Of a DNA stretch of 64,000 bases, positions 61,295-64,000 are shown piece after piece. The notes below the pieces were generated by a model. The model had not been told where the DNA came from. It did not search any database and saw only the letters and a list, made by a program, of their open reading frames with translations. Source of the stretch: Theropithecus gelada (taxonomy: Eukaryota > Chordata > Mammalia > Primates > Cercopithecidae); NCBI RefSeq assembly GCF_003255815.1, contig NC_037669.1, positions 134,215,658 through 134,279,657 of the forward strand. Reading direction: 5' to 3'. The position numbers and the translations under genes are program-made. The stretch's first letter is position 1; each line of letters begins with the position of its first letter.

Positions 61295-61364
61295 ATATAT
61301 ATATATATATATGTATATATATATGTGTGTATATATATATACACACACACACACACATATATAT
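61295..61364 (+). repeat. Compound (TA)n/(TG)n/(CA)n microsatellite
   Basis: TA runs flank TG and CA runs. The TA part and the TG/CA halves are self-complementary, so this tract can fold or form cruciform DNA. Opposite-strand frames here encode simple Tyr/Ile or Thr/His repeats and are artefacts. Confidence 0.97.
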
Positions 61365-61366
61365 GC

Positions 61367-62069
61367 ATTTCTAATGATTTTCTGTGGTTCAAAGATGAAC
61401 TGGATGCTCCCTACCAAATGCAAATATGCTTCACATTCTGCTGATCCCAGAATGTCACCTACACTTAATACTGCCTTTGGACTCAGGGATGACTTCCTAC
61501 AGGAGGCGATGCTTTAAGAGTGGCTTTGTCGGGCAGATAAAAGGTCAGTGAGCCCTCTGGCAGAAGAAACAGCACATTTATATGTAGGTTGGAGACAGCT
61601 TGACACCTTGGGGCACTTTAAGTGGTGCCTCAGAACCAATTGTAGTTCCAAACTATAGTCCTAAACTCAGCCTGGGAAGCTCTTTAGCCTGCAGCTTTTG
61701 AGTGAAAGTGTGTCAGTTGCTTGCTTTTCAATTCAGAGAATTGCTTTGGTCTCTGCTGTTACTTTTATGTCCTAAAACCGTCTTCACTTCTATGTGGGTT
61801 CCCTGAATTTGGTTCCTTTGCCTTCAGACAAGCACCTTTCTCCTGTCCGGTCTTGGAAACAGCTAACATGGATGTTTGCCAGGATTTTGATCCAGCCTTT
61901 CCCCAAAACAGTCTCGGCTTTCATTGGATTCCCTTCTGGGGGCAGCCTGCAAGGAAGTGACACCAGCCTCAGTCCCAGATTCCTGGCCCAGACCTTGTCC
62001 TTTTTGTATGACTAGGATGGGGATCACTGGTACCAGGATGCAAAACCAGAGTGGTAGGAAAGGGCCAGA
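61367..62069. other. 0.7 kb without recognised genes
   Basis: Two plus-strand frames (61721-61960, 61794-62015) overlap with no motif. Nothing supported. Confidence 0.45.
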
Positions 62070-62560
62070 TTGCTGAGGCCCTTGCATAGTATGTTAAGGT
62101 ATTTGGAGTCTATCTATAGCTTTGGTGAGCCACTGGGTGAATTGAAGTAGTGCAGTGAAGTGATCAATATCCATTTTACAAAGATGACCTTGGTGGTCTG
62201 GAGGAAAGTGAATGAAGTAGGAAATAACAGGAGGCTGTGCCAATACTCAAGTTAGAATTGAGGAACAAAGGTAATGTCAGAGAGGTTAAAACAAGGAAAG
62301 AGATTCAAAATATTTTAAAAGGTAATGTTGATGAGAATTGCTGACTTGGATTTAAAAGTAAGAGAATAGGAAAGAGAGAGAGGTTAAGAAAACTTGCAGG
62401 GTGGTGGTACCATATTACTTGTAATAGGATCACAGGAGGATGATCAGGTTTAAGGAGAAGTTAATGGAATAACAATGGACTTAGTCATAATACATCTTGA
62501 GTGTGAGCCTTCTATGAGGAATCCAGGTAGAGCAACCCAGTACACAGTTGAGAGTATGAG
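62070..62560 (+). repeat. Old dispersed repeat fragment
   Basis: 'gccagattgctgaggccctt', 'gatgaccttggtggtctgga' and 'caggaggctgtgccaatac' follow the order of the repeat type at 4545, plus orientation. Confidence 0.6.
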
Positions 62561-63239
62561 GAGAGATGGTTAAAGGTAGAGGCCTATGAGTTGTCATTGG
62601 CACCCATAAATTGTGGTAGAATATTATTCAGCTCTTGATAATTATAATTACTTAAAATGATAATAACTAAGACTAAGTAGAATATGAAAACATAAAAAGA
62701 ACAGGGTAAAAAATTGTATTTATTGTATGATTTCAACTATATAAAAATTGTGTTTGTAAACAGATAAAAGTAGGAAAGGGAAATAGAAAAATTAAACACA
62801 GCAGACTTGTTAAGATGGTGGATTATTTTTAAATTTTTCATATTCTGCCTCTTTTAAAAAACAATTTGCAGTGTCATGAGACATCATTAATTTTCTAAAA
62901 ACGTCACTTCTGTAGTTATAATATTGTTCATGTAATACATTAAAAATTGCAAGGGCTGTTGGGCATGGGTGTGAAAATATTAATATGAGATATCATATGA
63001 GAAAGTACTTTGTAAACTTCCATGTGAATGATTATTACAATATGAACATGATCCTTTTTTGACTGTCTAAAGAAGTGATATTTTCATAGTTAGCTTCTAG
63101 TATTTTGTGTTCCAGATGTTTGTGTTAGTATACAGATTCTCTACATCATTTTGAAGATCATAGCCATGGAATTTCCTGAAAATTTATAATATGAGTAAAA
63201 CACAAGTAAAAAAAGCCTTTGATGAAATTTGCTTGGATT
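62561..63239. other. 0.7 kb, AT-rich, nothing recognised
   Basis: No gene, RNA or confident repeat. Confidence 0.45.
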
Positions 63240-63490
63240 ATCAGACTCATTTATCGAGCAACCTCTGTATGCCAGGTGCTATGCTGATGACATATGAAAA
63301 GAATAAAACATACCTTCTATCTTCAGGAATTTTAGAATTTGGTGCAAGAAATGAAAAGCAAATAAGCAATTATTCAGTGTGATGGGTGAGATCAAGGGGA
63401 GCTTACCCAGAATTTTAAGGGAACACATCACATAAGGCACCAGAGGCTTTCCAGAGAAGATGGTGTCTGCAATGAGTGTTGAATAATGTG
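63240..63490 (+). repeat. Old dispersed repeat, 5' part
   Basis: 'atgccaggtgctatgctgat', 'ccagagaagatggtgtctgc' and 'aatgagtgttgaataatg' match the first part of the repeat type at 4545. Confidence 0.55.
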
Positions 63491-63491
63491 G

Positions 63492-63520
63492 AGTCAGTTT
63501 CCTCTTTCATGCTTTTCTTC
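63492..63520. repeat. Left arm of a perfect 29-bp inverted repeat
   Basis: This 29-base segment is the exact reverse complement of 63739-63767. The arms are 218 bp apart. The match ends sharply at both sides. Confidence 0.96.
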
Positions 63521-63738
63521 TGGCACATATAGGATGCAGATGCAAGTGAATAAATCAGTGAATAAATTAATGGAGTTGTGGATTCTTTGGAATTGGAGGA
63601 AGCTTCAAGGACCATCTAGTCAAATAGATTACACAGTGACTCAAGTTGGATTCAGAAACCTAGGCTTTATGAATTTACATCCAGTTGTCTTTCTGCTGTA
63701 TATTGCTGCTGGGGTGGACATAGAAGAGAGAACTGAAT

Positions 63739-63767
63739 GAAGAAAAGCATGAAAGAGGAAACTGACT
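63739..63767. repeat. Right arm of a perfect 29-bp inverted repeat
   Basis: Partner of 63492-63520, with no mismatches. The same peptide segment (SQFPLSCFSS) therefore appears in opposite-strand frames at the two places, which is a by-product and not a protein repeat. Confidence 0.96.
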
Positions 63768-64000
63768 TGGTGAGAGCAAGAAGCAGGAGTTTGCTACCAA
63801 GTAGTGGTAAATGAGGTGACCATCCCGGCTCTCACCCAACACCAACACACCAGACCAACTTCTGAGGTCCTGTGATGGTAGCCAGGGGAGAGGCCTCTTG
63901 AACGGCATTCCTAAAAGGCAGTCAAATTTTCGTGGCTTGTCCACCTTCTGGAGGCCCAGATTTCTCCCCCTTTCTTTAGGTGAGGGGTCACTTTGCCTCT

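Noticed and set aside
1..64000. tRNA, snRNA, 7SK, Y RNA or microRNA genes
   Set aside because: No recognisable start motifs, cloverleaf sequence or long miRNA-type hairpins were found by reading both strands. A covariance-model search could still find diverged copies.

Overview
The window looks like intergenic or deep-intronic DNA from a primate, most likely human. It contains many Alu SINEs, including one young Y-like copy, primate-type L1 3' ends, and MaLR (MST/MLT1) LTR elements. Between them lie older MIR, L2, L1M and hAT-Charlie (MER5) fragments on an AT-rich background. I found no intact protein-coding gene, tRNA, rRNA or CRISPR array. Most open frames of 60-180 codons are either inside repeats or occur by chance. 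The repeat calls rest on my recall of family consensus features, not on a database search.

Layout. 1-1.6 kb: ancient L1, broken by a Y-type Alu and carrying a 214-267 bp inverted duplication. 2.1-2.5 kb: solo MST LTR. 3.0-3.8 kb: stack of three Alus. 4.0-6 kb: MIR, then an old dispersed repeat with an Alu inserted. 6-10.6 kb: mostly unannotated. 10.7-12.8 kb: MIR, and a long old repeat interrupted by two Alus. 12.8-20 kb: mostly single-copy, plus an old repeat with a possible LTR inside it (15.5-16.8 kb). 20.2-20.65 kb: a GC-richer stretch with splice-site-like sequences on both strands. 21-23.4 kb: L2 and an MST provirus with a truncated 3' LTR. 23.7-32.9 kb: old repeats, Alu, MIR and L2 pieces. 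33-45 kb: mostly single-copy, with MER5, MIR and a 5'-truncated L1.

The largest feature is at 47.19-53.5 kb. A minus-strand L1M copy, with a 16-bp target-site duplication, was later split by a 5.7-kb plus-strand primate L1 with its own 13-bp duplication. The primate L1 keeps part of its 5' UTR, decayed ORF1 and ORF2, and its 3' end. 54-64 kb holds an Alu, an L1 3' end, a CpG-richer island at 57.5-57.9 kb, L2, an MLT1 LTR, TA/TG repeats, more of the old dispersed repeat, and a perfect 29-bp inverted repeat near the right edge.

There is no gene network to describe. The window records layered retrotransposition. The items most worth checking are the inverted duplications, the nested L1 locus, and the two candidate exon or conserved elements (20.2-20.6 kb and 57.5-57.9 kb). 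I found no convincing new biological system.
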